64,000 bases of DNA from Arcuatula senhousia (Eukaryota; Mollusca; Bivalvia; Mytilida; Mytilidae): the NCBI GenBank assembly GCA_963971305.1, contig OZ020306.1, positions 35,299,512 to 35,363,511 on the forward strand. Direction: 5' to 3'. The notes under the pieces were generated by a model that ran no database searches, was not told the origin of the DNA, and worked only from the letters and a program-made list of their open reading frames with translations. Shown here piece after piece: positions 46,478-57,455 of this stretch. Made by a program: the position numbers and the translations under genes. How positions within the stretch are numbered: position 1 is the stretch's first letter; each line of letters starts with the position of its first letter.

Positions 46478-47420
46478 TTGTCTCGCCTGCAACGAATAGT
46501 CGTGGAAGGCGAGACATAGGTATTACTTTCCGGCGGCGGCGTCGTAAACTTTTTTGTAAGACTTTTGTGGACAATGAATTGCTTGAAAAGTATAATAGCT
46601 AGGCATCTGATATTTGGTATACAGACAGTTCAGGTTATGGTCTAAGCAACTGTCACCATGCCATGTGACCCTGACCCCATTTTCACTCTCCAGTGGTTCT
46701 GTGAAATTGTCTTTTTTCAGGTGTTAAACTTTTTTGTAAGACTTTTGTGGACGATGATTTGCTGGAAAAGTATAATAGCTAGGCATCTGATATTTGGTAT
46801 ACAGACAGTTCAGGTTATGGTCTACGCAACTGTCACCATGCCGTGTGACCCTGAACCCATTTTCACGCTCCAGTGACTCTGTGAACTTAGGTCTTTTTTC
46901 AGGCAGTAAACTTTTTTGTAAGACTTTTGTGGACGATGATTTGCTGGAAAAGTATAATAGCTAGGCATCTGATATTGGGTAAACAGACAGTTCAGGTTAT
47001 GGTCTACACAATTGTCACCCTTCCGTGTGACCAAAACCCCATTTTCACGCTCCAGTGACTCCATGAACTTAGGTCTTTTTTCAGGCGTTAGACTTTTGTG
47101 GATGATGATTTGCTGGAAAAGTATGATAGCGAGGCATCTGATATTCGGTATACAGACAGTTCAGGTTATGGTCTACACAACTGTCACCATGCGGTGTGAC
47201 CCTGACCCCATTTTCATGCTCCAGTGACCCTGTGAACTTAGGTCTTTTTTCAGGCCGTAAACTTTTTTGTAAGACCTTTGTGGACTACGAATTGCTAGAA
47301 AAGTATAATAGCTAGGCATCTGATATTGGGTATACAGACACTCATTGTGTTTATATCAAGAAACAAAACCTTAGGTAGTTGATTTAAGTGATGGTGCTGG
47401 CAGGCGAGACATACTTTTAG
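46478..47420 (+). mobile_element. family B-related element, copy B3
   Basis: Starts GTCTCGCCTGC, then GGAAGGCGAGACATAGG and CGGCGGCG, and ends GGCAGGCGAGACATAC then CACTTGTT. The interior is a different tandem unit of about 183 bp, roughly four to five copies, with GGCATCTGATATT, ACAGTTCAGGTTATGGTCTA and TGTGACCCTGA. Thus family B ends can carry unrelated tandem cores. Confidence 0.7.
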
Positions 47421-50400
47421 TGGCCACACTTGTTATGCTTTTCATACTTTTATGAAGCTATGTACATTAAGATAATTATATTTATTATCAACATTTGTAC
47501 ATATGTATATTGAAACAGGTCAAAATACCTAATAATGTTTGACACACATTTTTTTTCTGGAGTTCAAACATAACTGTTTATTACATAAGTAGCCATTTAT
47601 CTTCTTGTTTTTAAAAATAATTGTTTATTTTTGGCCAGATTTCATGGAGTGAAAAATCTAGGTTATGAAATAGTGAATGTTGGGCGGGGAAGAAATTTTC
47701 GTAACAGATTTCTCAGTAACTACTCATCACAGCCACTTGATATTGGTTGGTACAGCATCAGGGTGGGGTCCCATAAATTGAAATTGATTTCAGGTCTGTT
47801 GCTCACCTACTTCCTGTTCAAAGAAATCTGGCCATTTCTGACTTAGAAAGATTTTTCCATCTTATTTTAAAACTACAAACACACAATTTTAGCCTTGCTT
47901 GTTGATGCCTTTAGAAGAAATGCAAATTGAATTACAGGGATAAACATATTTAAAGTATGATCTGTATAAATTGTTCATGTATAATAATATTTTATTTATG
48001 ACCATGTTGCTGAGTGGGTTATTTCCCTTTGTTCTGTATATGAGGATTGTAATATTTGTATATGTTGATGAAGTGAAGATATTTTATATTATCATTATTT
48101 ATGAAAGTAAGACTGTTTTGACATTTTTATGAAAAAAAATATGTTTAAAGAACTGTGTGATATACATAAAAAATAAATAGATTATTATAATTAGTTATTT
48201 TATGTACTCTTGGTCCTTAAACCAAATGATAAAAATAATAACAAAGAGCCATACAAACAATGTTAAACTGTCATGACCCTTTCTGATGCTAAAGTAGTCT
48301 ACAACTTATTAGAGGTACTCAAGTTTTTCAGAGGTAAAATCATGTTTACAGGTGGTGAAGTAAAAAAATATTATCCTTCAAATAAATACTATCAATATGT
48401 GTCAGGTACATGTATATAGTTCTATGAGATATGAAGTTACAAAACAAATTTGTATCTTGTCATGACTTGACTTGAAGAATGTTAGTCACTTTAATTCAGG
48501 GATACAGACCTGGTCGACCATTCAGAAGTCTTCACATCAAGTTGCATTTATTCAGTTCGAGTTGAAAATTCCATTGAACAAAACATGTTTTGGCTAAGTT
48601 ATGTTAAGTAAATATCATTTTATGGTAAATTTATTTCCTTGTTGCAGAGAGAACCAAAGAAATACAAAATGCAAAATCAGTTGATACTTAAGAAGAAACA
48701 GGCAACATCAACAAAATATGAATAATATTTCTCGCCACCTTAGTGATGGGAGACATAAACAACCTCACATACGGTAGTTGTAAAAATGAGAGTGAACTCA
48801 CAAAACTAGCTTAATCAAGCCACATACTATATGTGCCTGTGCTTAGCCAAGATCCTTGTGAAAGTTTGTTTTTAAATTGGGAAAGGATCTTTTGTCAACA
48901 ATTTTAGAAAATGTTTTGAATTGTATGCATTACATATTTAATCAGACAGCCAGTAGCAAGAATGTCAAAAATAAGTCTGCTGTATGTAGGAAGTGTCACA
49001 CACACTTTATCAGAAGCCTCAGAAGAGTAAGCTGTTCCTTCTTGCTGTAACATACCTGTCAAATTGCCAACAATCAATTCAGTCTATGTCTAATCACTAA
49101 AGGATAATACATGTGATTCCAAAACTATAAAATACCAAAAAGGCTCACAAATGAAAACAGAATAAACATAGGTAATCTACCTATTACAAAGCTTTTCTTG
49201 TGACACAGTATTGTCCATATTAAGCGGAAATGGACTGATCGAACCTTTCAAAATTTTAAGTTGTCATCCATGCAGAAAAAAGTCACAGTCAGCATCTGAA
49301 GCATGCACCACGGTAAGCATCCCTATGTGAACATACCAAACCAATATGGTTGATGTGGCAAGGGAACGGACTTGAACTATTCATCTGTCAGCTGTCATTC
49401 ATGTGGAAAATGTAGGTTACAGCCAGCATCTGAACCATGCATCATTCTTTGCATCCAAAGGTGCACTGACAAAACCAATAAAGTTGATGTGGCACATGTC
49501 AGTAAGAGGAATTGGACCTTCACTCATCTTCTGTAAGTGAATGTGAACACCAATGGTGACACTCGGTGTATCACATAAGCCACCTGCTCACTTTGTGAGG
49601 TGACCCTAAATAAATCAACTTAGGTTCGACAATTGACAAAGGTCATATGATGTTGTAACAGATTTGTAGACTTTAATCCAAAGTGTCTGTGTTCCAAATG
49701 TCTGATGTCTACATTTCAATCAGTAGAATACATGTACATAAGATTTTTATTTTATACTAACATATTTACAGTATAAAACTTTTTAAACCCCCCATTACAA
49801 CCTTAAGGTTCATGGTTACACTTCGAATAAAATGGTTGATATTTGACCTATTTTTCTAGTCTATGTAAAACTTAAACGACATAAAGAATCACAAAATAAA
49901 GTGTAGCAGCGTCTAGATATAAAATTCGCCGATCATTTTCCCTTCCAGTTTACAAGATTACTTTTGTTGTTTTCTCTATTCATTTTCTTTCCGTTCAAAT
50001 TGTACCATAAATAAAGCACAAATTACCCCTAAATAACCTTCCATAAAATCGATTGTGAGTAGATTTAATAACACCAATAATGAAATTACCTTGCACGTGG
50101 AGGCCAAATGACAGGGCATTGATGATATTTGGCTATATTTGGGAGATCTGAAAAACGCAAAGAAAATGCCCCGTCAAAACGGATCAAGTGTACACGTACA
50201 AAATACAAAAAGTTTATGCAAAAAATATTTATCTAGACGCTGCCACGCCTTATTAAGCAATTGAATGTGTTGTTTTAGCTCCACATAGACTGAAAAAAAG
50301 ACGTAAAATATCCGTCATTTTTTCCGAAGTGTAAAGATGAACCTTAAGTACATGTACCTGAGACGTCAGACTTTGTGTAAAATAGCAATGAAATTCTGCA

Positions 50401-50683
50401 AATAAAATATACTTGTAGTTCTGCACTATTTATCATGCTTAAGGTGATTTTGAAGTAGTTGTAGCTTTGTTTAAAGATTATGAATGAGGGTGAAAGGTTG
50501 GCAAAAAGTGAACTGTGACTACTGCTCTTACTGGTATTTTGGAAGGCAGCTGGAATAAACTTTAAATTCATTTTTTTGCTTATGGCTGTTGAGTTATGTG
50601 CATGTATTCTATATCTCATTTCCCAAAATATTTTTTCCAGTATTATCAAGATCTTAATATTTTTAAGTGTATACATGTTTGAC
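47421..50683. other. intergenic DNA, no convincing gene
   Basis: AT-rich. A 71-codon frame near 47631-47846 is unsupported. 48940-49100 resembles the 3.9-4.25 kb retroelement tail. About 49258-49500 has two diverged units of about 130 bp (GCATCTGAA-CATGCA, GTTGATGTGGCA). The stretch to 50680 holds nothing recognised. Confidence 0.45.
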
Positions 50684-51200
50684 TTTTTTATGCCCCAGCG
50701 ACGACATGTCAGGCTAAATTAAGTTTTACTCATGTCCCTCCGAACGAATTTCGATCAAGCTTTTCTCAAAAACCGTACACAAGAATGATTTGAAACTTGG
50801 TAGGGTGGTTCAGTATGACAAAATGTACGTCCTAAACGACTTTCAGTACGGTCAGACTTCTACTTCCTGTTTGCGACTAAGGCTTATGTGAACATGACTA
50901 TGAACATTTCCGTCAAGCTTTTCTCTGAAACTGTACACAAGAATGATTTAAAAATTGGAAGGGTGGTTCAGTTTGATAAACTGTACATCTTAAGCAATTT
51001 TCAGACCTGTCGTACATCTACTTCCTGTTTGGGACTTAGGCCAAATTGAAAATATGTGAACATGACTTTGTAAATTTCCGTCAAGCTTTTCTCAGGAACC
51101 ATACATGAGAATGATTTGAAACTTGGTAGGATGGTTCAGTATTACAAACTGTATGTCCTAAGCCATGTTCAGACCTGTCAGACTTCTAGTTCCTGTTTTG
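50684..51200 (+). mobile_element. family D tandem-repeat element, copy D1
   Basis: Starts TTTTTTATGCCCCAGCGACG then ACATGTC. Three units of about 170 bp contain AAGCTTTTCTC, ATGATTTGAAACTTGGTAGG and CTACTTCCTGTTTG. It runs into a family F copy at about 51265, and no 3' end was found. D2 at 57.6-57.9 kb is the reverse-strand relative. Confidence 0.6.
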
Positions 51201-51264
51201 GGCCAGCGGGGGCATCCCTGTCCCATGAACACAATCCTTCTTTATTTACAACAGAACCCAGAAC

Positions 51265-51370
51265 CTTCTGGCCTTGTTGAAGGCTGCTGGAGGTTTTCCA
51301 TTGTGGTTTTTCTAAATTACCGCTTCTTCTGTGAGCTGTGTTGGGTACACTTAATCCGCATCTCATTATC
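51265..51370 (-). repeat. family F copy, reversed
   Basis: Contains GGCCTTGTTGAAGGCTGCTG, CCATTGTGGTTTTTCTAAAT and CATCTCAT, the complement of the copies at 32731 and 33354, more diverged. Confidence 0.55.
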
Positions 51371-51375
51371 TTCTA

Positions 51376-52118
51376 TGTATTTAAATCATGACGAGAAATG
51401 GTACATGTACAAAACATTTAATTTTATTACCATGTCATTCTAAAAATACAACATATCTGCCATCTTTAAATAGTCTATTCACAAAATAAAAACATTTATA
51501 CTGTAAAACATCTAAATAAATAAAATTATATAAAAAGCTTTAGAAATTTATTCTAGACTAATGCTGACTTTAATCTTTTGTAATTGACAAGTAATATTAA
51601 ATGTTCTAACTTAAACAAGTATCAAAAGTTTCACCTTTTGTATGTATATTAAAAAGGCAACAACAAAATTACTGAACAGGGATGATAAATCTCAATGAAG
51701 TTAGTAGCAAATGTAAATATAAAAATGAAATTGCAGTTTTTCTCAGTCTAGTACCTTTATTAATCAAGTTTTAAGATAATCTTATTACTGCTATTTATTA
51801 CTTTAATATAATGTACTATAACAGTTGAGAATTTCTACATTTACATTTTAGAAAGATACATTGTACACCTTAAGTTAAAGGACATGTGAATGAACTTCAA
51901 TGAAGAGGTTGAAGGAGTAATCTAACAAAACTTACGAACCAAATTATTTTTGAGTTGCACAACCCGTGATTTGTACTGTTTTGGATAAACAATCAAATAA
52001 ATATAATGTAAGTTTCATGCATGATTTGGTTTCCTAACTACATGTAATGATTTAGCATGTTTAATGCTATTTTGTACTATTTTCATTTCATTCCCCATAT
52101 AACAGGTACTTGTAGAGA
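51376..52118. other. no feature recognised
   Basis: AT-rich DNA without repeats or open frames worth noting. Confidence 0.4.
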
Positions 52119-53572
52119 CAAGAGGCTCCCAGGAGCCTGAATCGCTCACCTGACATATGTGCCTGAAGTAAAGGTTATTAGGCAAAATCTTTTTGACGTT
52201 GAAAGGGTCATAAGATTAATAAGGGGGTCATCAGACAATATGGTGGATCTTAAGGTGCTGATCACTTTTGTTCTCAATCAAATCTACAAATCTGGCACCC
52301 TTTTTGAGTTATTTTTGAAAAAAATGCAGTTTAACCTAATGTTCTATTTTTAGCCACAGCGGCCATGTTTTACAACCAATAAAAAATCCCCACATCAGTT
52401 CTATACAGCTATTGCTAATAAACAATAATACCAAGTTTGGTTCCAATTGGACTTTTAGTGTCAGAGGAGTTAACGTTTTCAATATAATGAGGAAATGCTT
52501 TTTAAATGCTCAATTTTGACGTTCTAAGGGCAATAACTCCTCAAAGGAAAGGTCCTACAACGTTGACCCTGTTACGTTTTTTGTAGATCTTGATGTGCTT
52601 AACAATATGCAATTTAAATTTCTCAAATATCTTGTATAGTTTTCAAGATATTGAGCTAAACAGTTGCAAAATTTGCAAAAAATCCACAAAAAGGGCAATA
52701 ACTCCTACAAGGGTTGTTGGATTTTCTTCAAAATTTCAGAGCTGGTAGATCTTGAGGTGCTGATCACTTTTGTTCCCAATCAAAATTTTGAAATCTGTCA
52801 CCGTTTTAGAGTTATTTGCAAAAAACTGCATTTTACCCCTATGTTCTATTTTTAGCCATGGCGGCCATGTTTTACGACCAATCAAAAATCCCCACATCAG
52901 TTCTATACACCTAATGCTAATAAACAACTATACCAAGTTTGGTTCCATTTGGACTTAAAGTGTCAGAGGAGTTAACGTTTTCAATGTAATGAGGAAATGC
53001 TGTTAAAATGCTCAATTTTGACGTTCTAAGGGCAATAACTCCTAAAAGAAAGGTCCTACAACGTTGACCCTATTACATATTTTGTAGATCTTGATGTGCT
53101 CAACAATATGCAATTTAAATTTCTCAAATATCTAGTATAATTTTCAAGATATTGAGCTAAACAGGTGTAAAATATGCAAAAAATCCACAAAAAGGGCAAT
53201 AACTCCTACATGGGTTGTTGGATTTTCTTCAAAATTTCAGGGTAGGTAGATCTTGAGGTGCTGATCACTTTTACCCATGCCAGAATTTTGATATCTGTAG
53301 CCGTTTTTGAGTAATTTGCAAAAAACTGCATTTTACCCCTATGTTCTATTTTTAGCCATGGCGGCCATGTTTTACGACGAATCAAAAATCCCCACATCAG
53401 TTCTGTGGGGGATACCCTAAAGTACCACCAGACCAAATTTGGTTTGAATCTGTGCAGCCGTTTCAGAGGAGAAGAAGTTTGTAGAAAAGTTAACGACGAC
53501 GGACGACGACGGACGACGACGATGGACGCCAAGTGATGGCAATAGCTCACATGGCCTTTGGCCAGGTGAGCT
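52119..53572 (-). mobile_element. family A element, copy A6
   Basis: On the minus strand it starts with AGCTCACCTGGCC / GGCCATGTGAGCT (53544-53572) and a GTC-rich run. Units follow of the same roughly 500-bp type as A5 (two to three copies), ending CAGGTGAGCGATTCAGG and the GGCTCC/GGAGCC hairpin at about 52121-52145. It sits just downstream of the zinc-finger gene. Confidence 0.78.
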
Positions 53573-53797
53573 AAAAAATGACATCTCTAAAATAATAATG
53601 TTTAATTTTAATATTTTTTTAACTAGATTTCAGACTAAGGCAAACTGACTAGATAAACATGATAAATACATCAAAATTTCACTATTTCTTAATCACTCAT
53701 ACAAAATACATTGTAGCTTTAAAACTAATTCTGACTTTATACACATTACATGTAATTGCAGTAAACGTATATGTTATACATGTCCCAGTAGTTTCAT

Positions 53798-55585
53798 TTA
53801 CAAAATTTTTGGCACATTCAATGCTGTAAAGTTTGTATGAGATTCATTCACATTAGAAGACTCATTAAAATCTGATTTCTTGTTATTTTCAGGAATTTTC
53901 TCATCGATTTTCTCACTGCTGTCATCCATGTCATTTGATCCACTACATTCGTTGTAATCATCATCTTCCATATGTTTTTCACTTTGATCCTCTTCATCAT
54001 TTTCGTCTGGGCTTGTGCTTTCATCATCAGTCCCCCCTTTTTTACCTCTGTACTTTAAAACATCTTTGAAGAAACACAAGCCTTCCTTTTTATGCCTTAA
54101 CAGATGTGGAAGTCTTGTATAGGACTTATCACAGTGTTCACATTGAAAAGGCCTATCACCACTGTGAATTCTCATGTGCCACTCCATGTTGACCCGCTCG
54201 GAAAATCTTTTGAGACAAATCTGACATTGCCAAGGTTTTTCACCAGTATGTACCTTTATGTGAGTTTGTAAGTCTTTAGGGGAGTAGAAACCTTTTTGAC
54301 AAATACCACATGTAAATTCTTTGATTTGTAGATGGACTCGCCTGACATGAGCCAATAAGTTACCTTTGGTGCCGAAATCTTTCCCACAATATTCACACTG
54401 AAAGTTTTTAGTCCCTGAATGCATTAGTAGATGTCTCTCTAGGTGGTATTTGCGTGCAAATGTTTTTTCACATTGGGTGCATTTAAACGGCTTGTTTCCA
54501 ACATGAACAGCAAGAATATGCTCCTTCATTTGTCTCTTAGTTTTAAAATCTTTGCTACATACTTCACAGACAAAGGTCATGACCCCATGACTTTTGACAT
54601 GACGGGTCAAAAGATATTCACTATTAAATGTCATATTGCAAACGCCACAAACTAAACTTTCTATTTCCTTCTTGTGAACATTTTTTGTGTGTCTGACCAA
54701 GTGATATCTTTGTGAAAATTCTTTTTGGCATTCTTCACATTTATGATTCTTTTCGCCGGTGTGTAAAACCATGTGACGTCGGAGATCACTTGGACGACCA
54801 AAAGATTTACCACATTCATCACAAATGGCACGTTTCTTGACCTTTGGTTTTTCAGGTTGAGATTCAAGAGCTATTTCAGCCCCAGGGCAAGAATTCAGAT
54901 TTGATGCATCTGAATTATCATGGTTTGATTCTAAATTGCTACTTTCTGCAGATACAAATGATCTTTCATTACTTTCACTAGAATAACTGTATGCCAATTC
55001 TTCAGATTCTTGAATGGGGTGATGATTATTTGAAAAACCAAAATCTTGATTATCATTGTTCACAATGTTATTTGAAACACTTTCGGTAGAACTACAGGAG
55101 CTTGGTTTTGTTATTTCTGTAGGTTTTGGTAAAATCTTTTCCCAAGCTGGTATTTTTAACAAATATTCTTTCACTTCTCTCTCTACAAGTTCCTCTTCTG
55201 AAGGAATTTTGAGTCTTCTTTTGGGTATAGAACTTTTTCTTTTAGACATTTTTTTCTCTGGAAATGTTTTTTGAATGATATTATTATAACCAAAGGAAAA
55301 CTTTGAGGCATTTTGAAGTAGATTTTCTTCTCTTGGCTGAGTACAAATGTCTAAGTGAGATATGTTTCCTTCTCGATTAAAATTTGGTTCATCGTTAGAG
55401 CTTGAGTTTTCAGATATTTCATTCTCATATATTCTTATTTCATCATTTTCTCCACAAAGAAATTGTGGCTTTTTAATTTTTGATGAAAAAACTGGTACAT
55501 TTAAAATCATATTGTGAGAACTGTTAATCATTGGAGATTCGACAGCTGTATCGGAAGAAGAGAAACATACACCATGTTCAACCAT
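53798..55585 (-). CDS. C2H2 zinc-finger protein, 595 aa
   Basis: A likely DNA-binding transcription regulator in the nucleus; the exact family member is not recognised. The ATG at 55583-55585 is chosen because an in-frame TAG lies three codons upstream. Residues about 111-125 are basic (KKMSKRKSSIPKRRLK), a possible nuclear signal. From about residue 255 to 504 there are nine fingers in a row. The first eight are C-X2-C-X12-H-X3-5-H (first CDECGKSFGRPSDLRRH; eighth CQICLKRFSERVNMEWH). Several linkers are TGEK/SGDR-like. The ninth, CEHCDKSYTRLPHLLRH followed by KKEGLC, ends in Cys instead of His. The N-terminal third is Ser/Asn-rich and the C terminus is strongly acidic. No KRAB, BTB or ZAD domain is visible. 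The coding part is one exon. Confidence 0.9.
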   Translation of the reverse strand: MVEHGVCFSSSDTAVESPMINSSHNMILNVPVFSSKIKKPQFLCGENDEIRIYENEISENSSSNDEPNFNREGNISHLDICTQPREENLLQNASKFSFGYNNIIQKTFPEKKMSKRKSSIPKRRLKIPSEEELVEREVKEYLLKIPAWEKILPKPTEITKPSSCSSTESVSNNIVNNDNQDFGFSNNHHPIQESEELAYSYSSESNERSFVSAESSNLESNHDNSDASNLNSCPGAEIALESQPEKPKVKKRAICDECGKSFGRPSDLRRHMVLHTGEKNHKCEECQKEFSQRYHLVRHTKNVHKKEIESLVCGVCNMTFNSEYLLTRHVKSHGVMTFVCEVCSKDFKTKRQMKEHILAVHVGNKPFKCTQCEKTFARKYHLERHLLMHSGTKNFQCEYCGKDFGTKGNLLAHVRRVHLQIKEFTCGICQKGFYSPKDLQTHIKVHTGEKPWQCQICLKRFSERVNMEWHMRIHSGDRPFQCEHCDKSYTRLPHLLRHKKEGLCFFKDVLKYRGKKGGTDDESTSPDENDEEDQSEKHMEDDDYNECSGSNDMDDSSEKIDEKIPENNKKSDFNESSNVNESHTNFTALNVPKIL

Positions 55586-55801
55586 GACCAACTACTAGTA
55601 TCTTGTACAATTTGGGTGGTTGACCTGATTATTCAAATGAACTTTGAAGTCGCTGGTTTTTGTAGCTTTGCATTTACCCATTCTTGCTGTACATGTAACT
55701 GATCTAGGTAAATGTTTCTTCCTGATTTATTCGTGATCTGAGACTGCAATATCCAATATATCATGGTATGCTTTGCCATCGTTACATGCATAGAATGATC
55801 T
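55586..55801 (-). other. 5' untranslated part of the zinc-finger gene exon
   Basis: A strong acceptor (long T run then CAG at 55802-55804 on the minus strand) lies 216 bp before the ATG. The coding exon therefore probably begins at 55801, with a non-coding first exon farther right, possibly near 57.4 kb. Confidence 0.45.
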
Positions 55802-55804
55802 CTG

Positions 55805-57413
55805 AAAAAAAAGATTTTTTTAAAGCAAATTCTTCAATACATTAAATAACTATAGTTAAAATTTTGACGAAAGAAAATACATGTATAAATGACCATTGAC
55901 TGTATCATGTGTATAGAGCTCACTTTGACATGAAGATGTACAAAAGACTTCACTTTTTCAGTCACATCAACGTCATGTTATTTTTTATATGATGAACCAT
56001 TAACATGATTAAGTAAATGTTTATGTTAGGATGCATAATTTTATGACAATTTATTGTTAGCTACAACAACCTGATCAATGCATATATGCATGGTTATAGT
56101 ATTAATTGTCTTGGTGATATCACACTTTCTTCAATGAAAAGTAACTCAAACCTATTGATTAACTTATATTAAGTACAACTGTACATTGACAGTCTATATA
56201 ACACCACTTTTTCTGTGATAAGATGTATAGACATCCACAATTTTATGATGAATATATCCTGGTATACACTATTTTACGAAAGCCAATTGAGACCAATTTT
56301 GTTGTAAGAAATTGTGTTTATTCCTTGTAATGACAAGAAAATAGTATATATGATTATGAACATGTTCAATCTGAATAAAATCAGATCTATCAATTGTTCC
56401 CTACTGTTTCTGTGATCAACTCATATCAACTTATCAAGAGAAACGACAAACATGGAAGTTATACATAGCATAAAGTTCTTTTTAAGATGAAGCTACTTTC
56501 ATTTTGAATCTGCAAAATATCGAGGTAATGAGGTATTTACATGTACTGTCCCAGAAAACTGTAATGGGAATTTTTGTGTAGGCAAAAGTAAAAAGACAAT
56601 AAACATGATAAACAAAGGCTCAGACTGGTCTAATTTACCCCTTTCACCATAATGACAAATTGTCTTTAATGACTACTGATAAAGGCTTTATTCTAATACT
56701 TAATTGACTGAAACAAGCACGCCAAACTTACAAAAATCCACACCAAAACTCAAAGAAAGAAGAAAAAAATTCATCAACATTAAAACCGGAAGCCCAGATA
56801 GCATATTAAAATAATTCCGAATCCTCACACGGCAAGGTTTTCCGGAAAAAGAACAAACTGACGTTTTTTCCCAATAAGATAAAAAAAAAGTCAATGAATT
56901 ATGCATACATATGATGTCCTTAAAATAAATCAATATTATTTATAGTATTTACATATATTTCTCATTTTTTTATATTTCTCTTTCGGAAAGGAATTTTACC
57001 ATGCCACTAAAAAAGGAAAAAAAACTGAACCACAGACAAAAAAGGAATTGAGACCAATTAAGGATCATTAAGCATTCAACGTCGATAGAAAATAAACAAA
57101 CAAAAGATAAAATACTCCCGAAATTACTAAAGGAATGTATAGTCCCTATATTTCGAAGCGCATATAAAATAAATTAACATTTGCTGAGCGCTGTGTTTAA
57201 ATAGGCAAGTAAATCTGAGAATAATTATAACTAATTATAACTAAATTCAATAAATGTTGCAATTGTCTTTTGAATAATAAGCTATGAAGTTGATAATTTG
57301 CACAACCCTTTTCGATAAAGCAAAACTCACAAATTTGAAACCTATCCGATGCAAATTAAGATACTTAAGATCATTCTAGGAGATCTTTTATAAACGTCTT
57401 CAGCTGAGCAGAC
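55805..57413. other. region between the divergent genes
   Basis: Presumed first intron of the zinc-finger gene and shared promoter DNA. AT-rich, with no recognised repeat family or ORF. Confidence 0.4.
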
Positions 57414-57421
57414 TGACGTCA
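57414..57421. promoter_or_regulatory. perfect CRE palindrome upstream of two-exon gene
   Basis: TGACGTCA lies 35 bp before the ATG at 57456, a typical position for a CREB/ATF site in a TATA-less promoter. Being palindromic it could serve the zinc-finger gene in the other direction as well. Inferred from sequence only. Confidence 0.5.
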
Positions 57422-57455
57422 CAATGTCCACTACATGCTAAGACAACGCTCCACT

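Noticed and set aside
47631..47846. 71-codon frame beginning MARFHGVKNLGYEIVN
   Set aside because: No recognised motif, no splice or promoter support, and it lies in a repeat-rich intergenic stretch.
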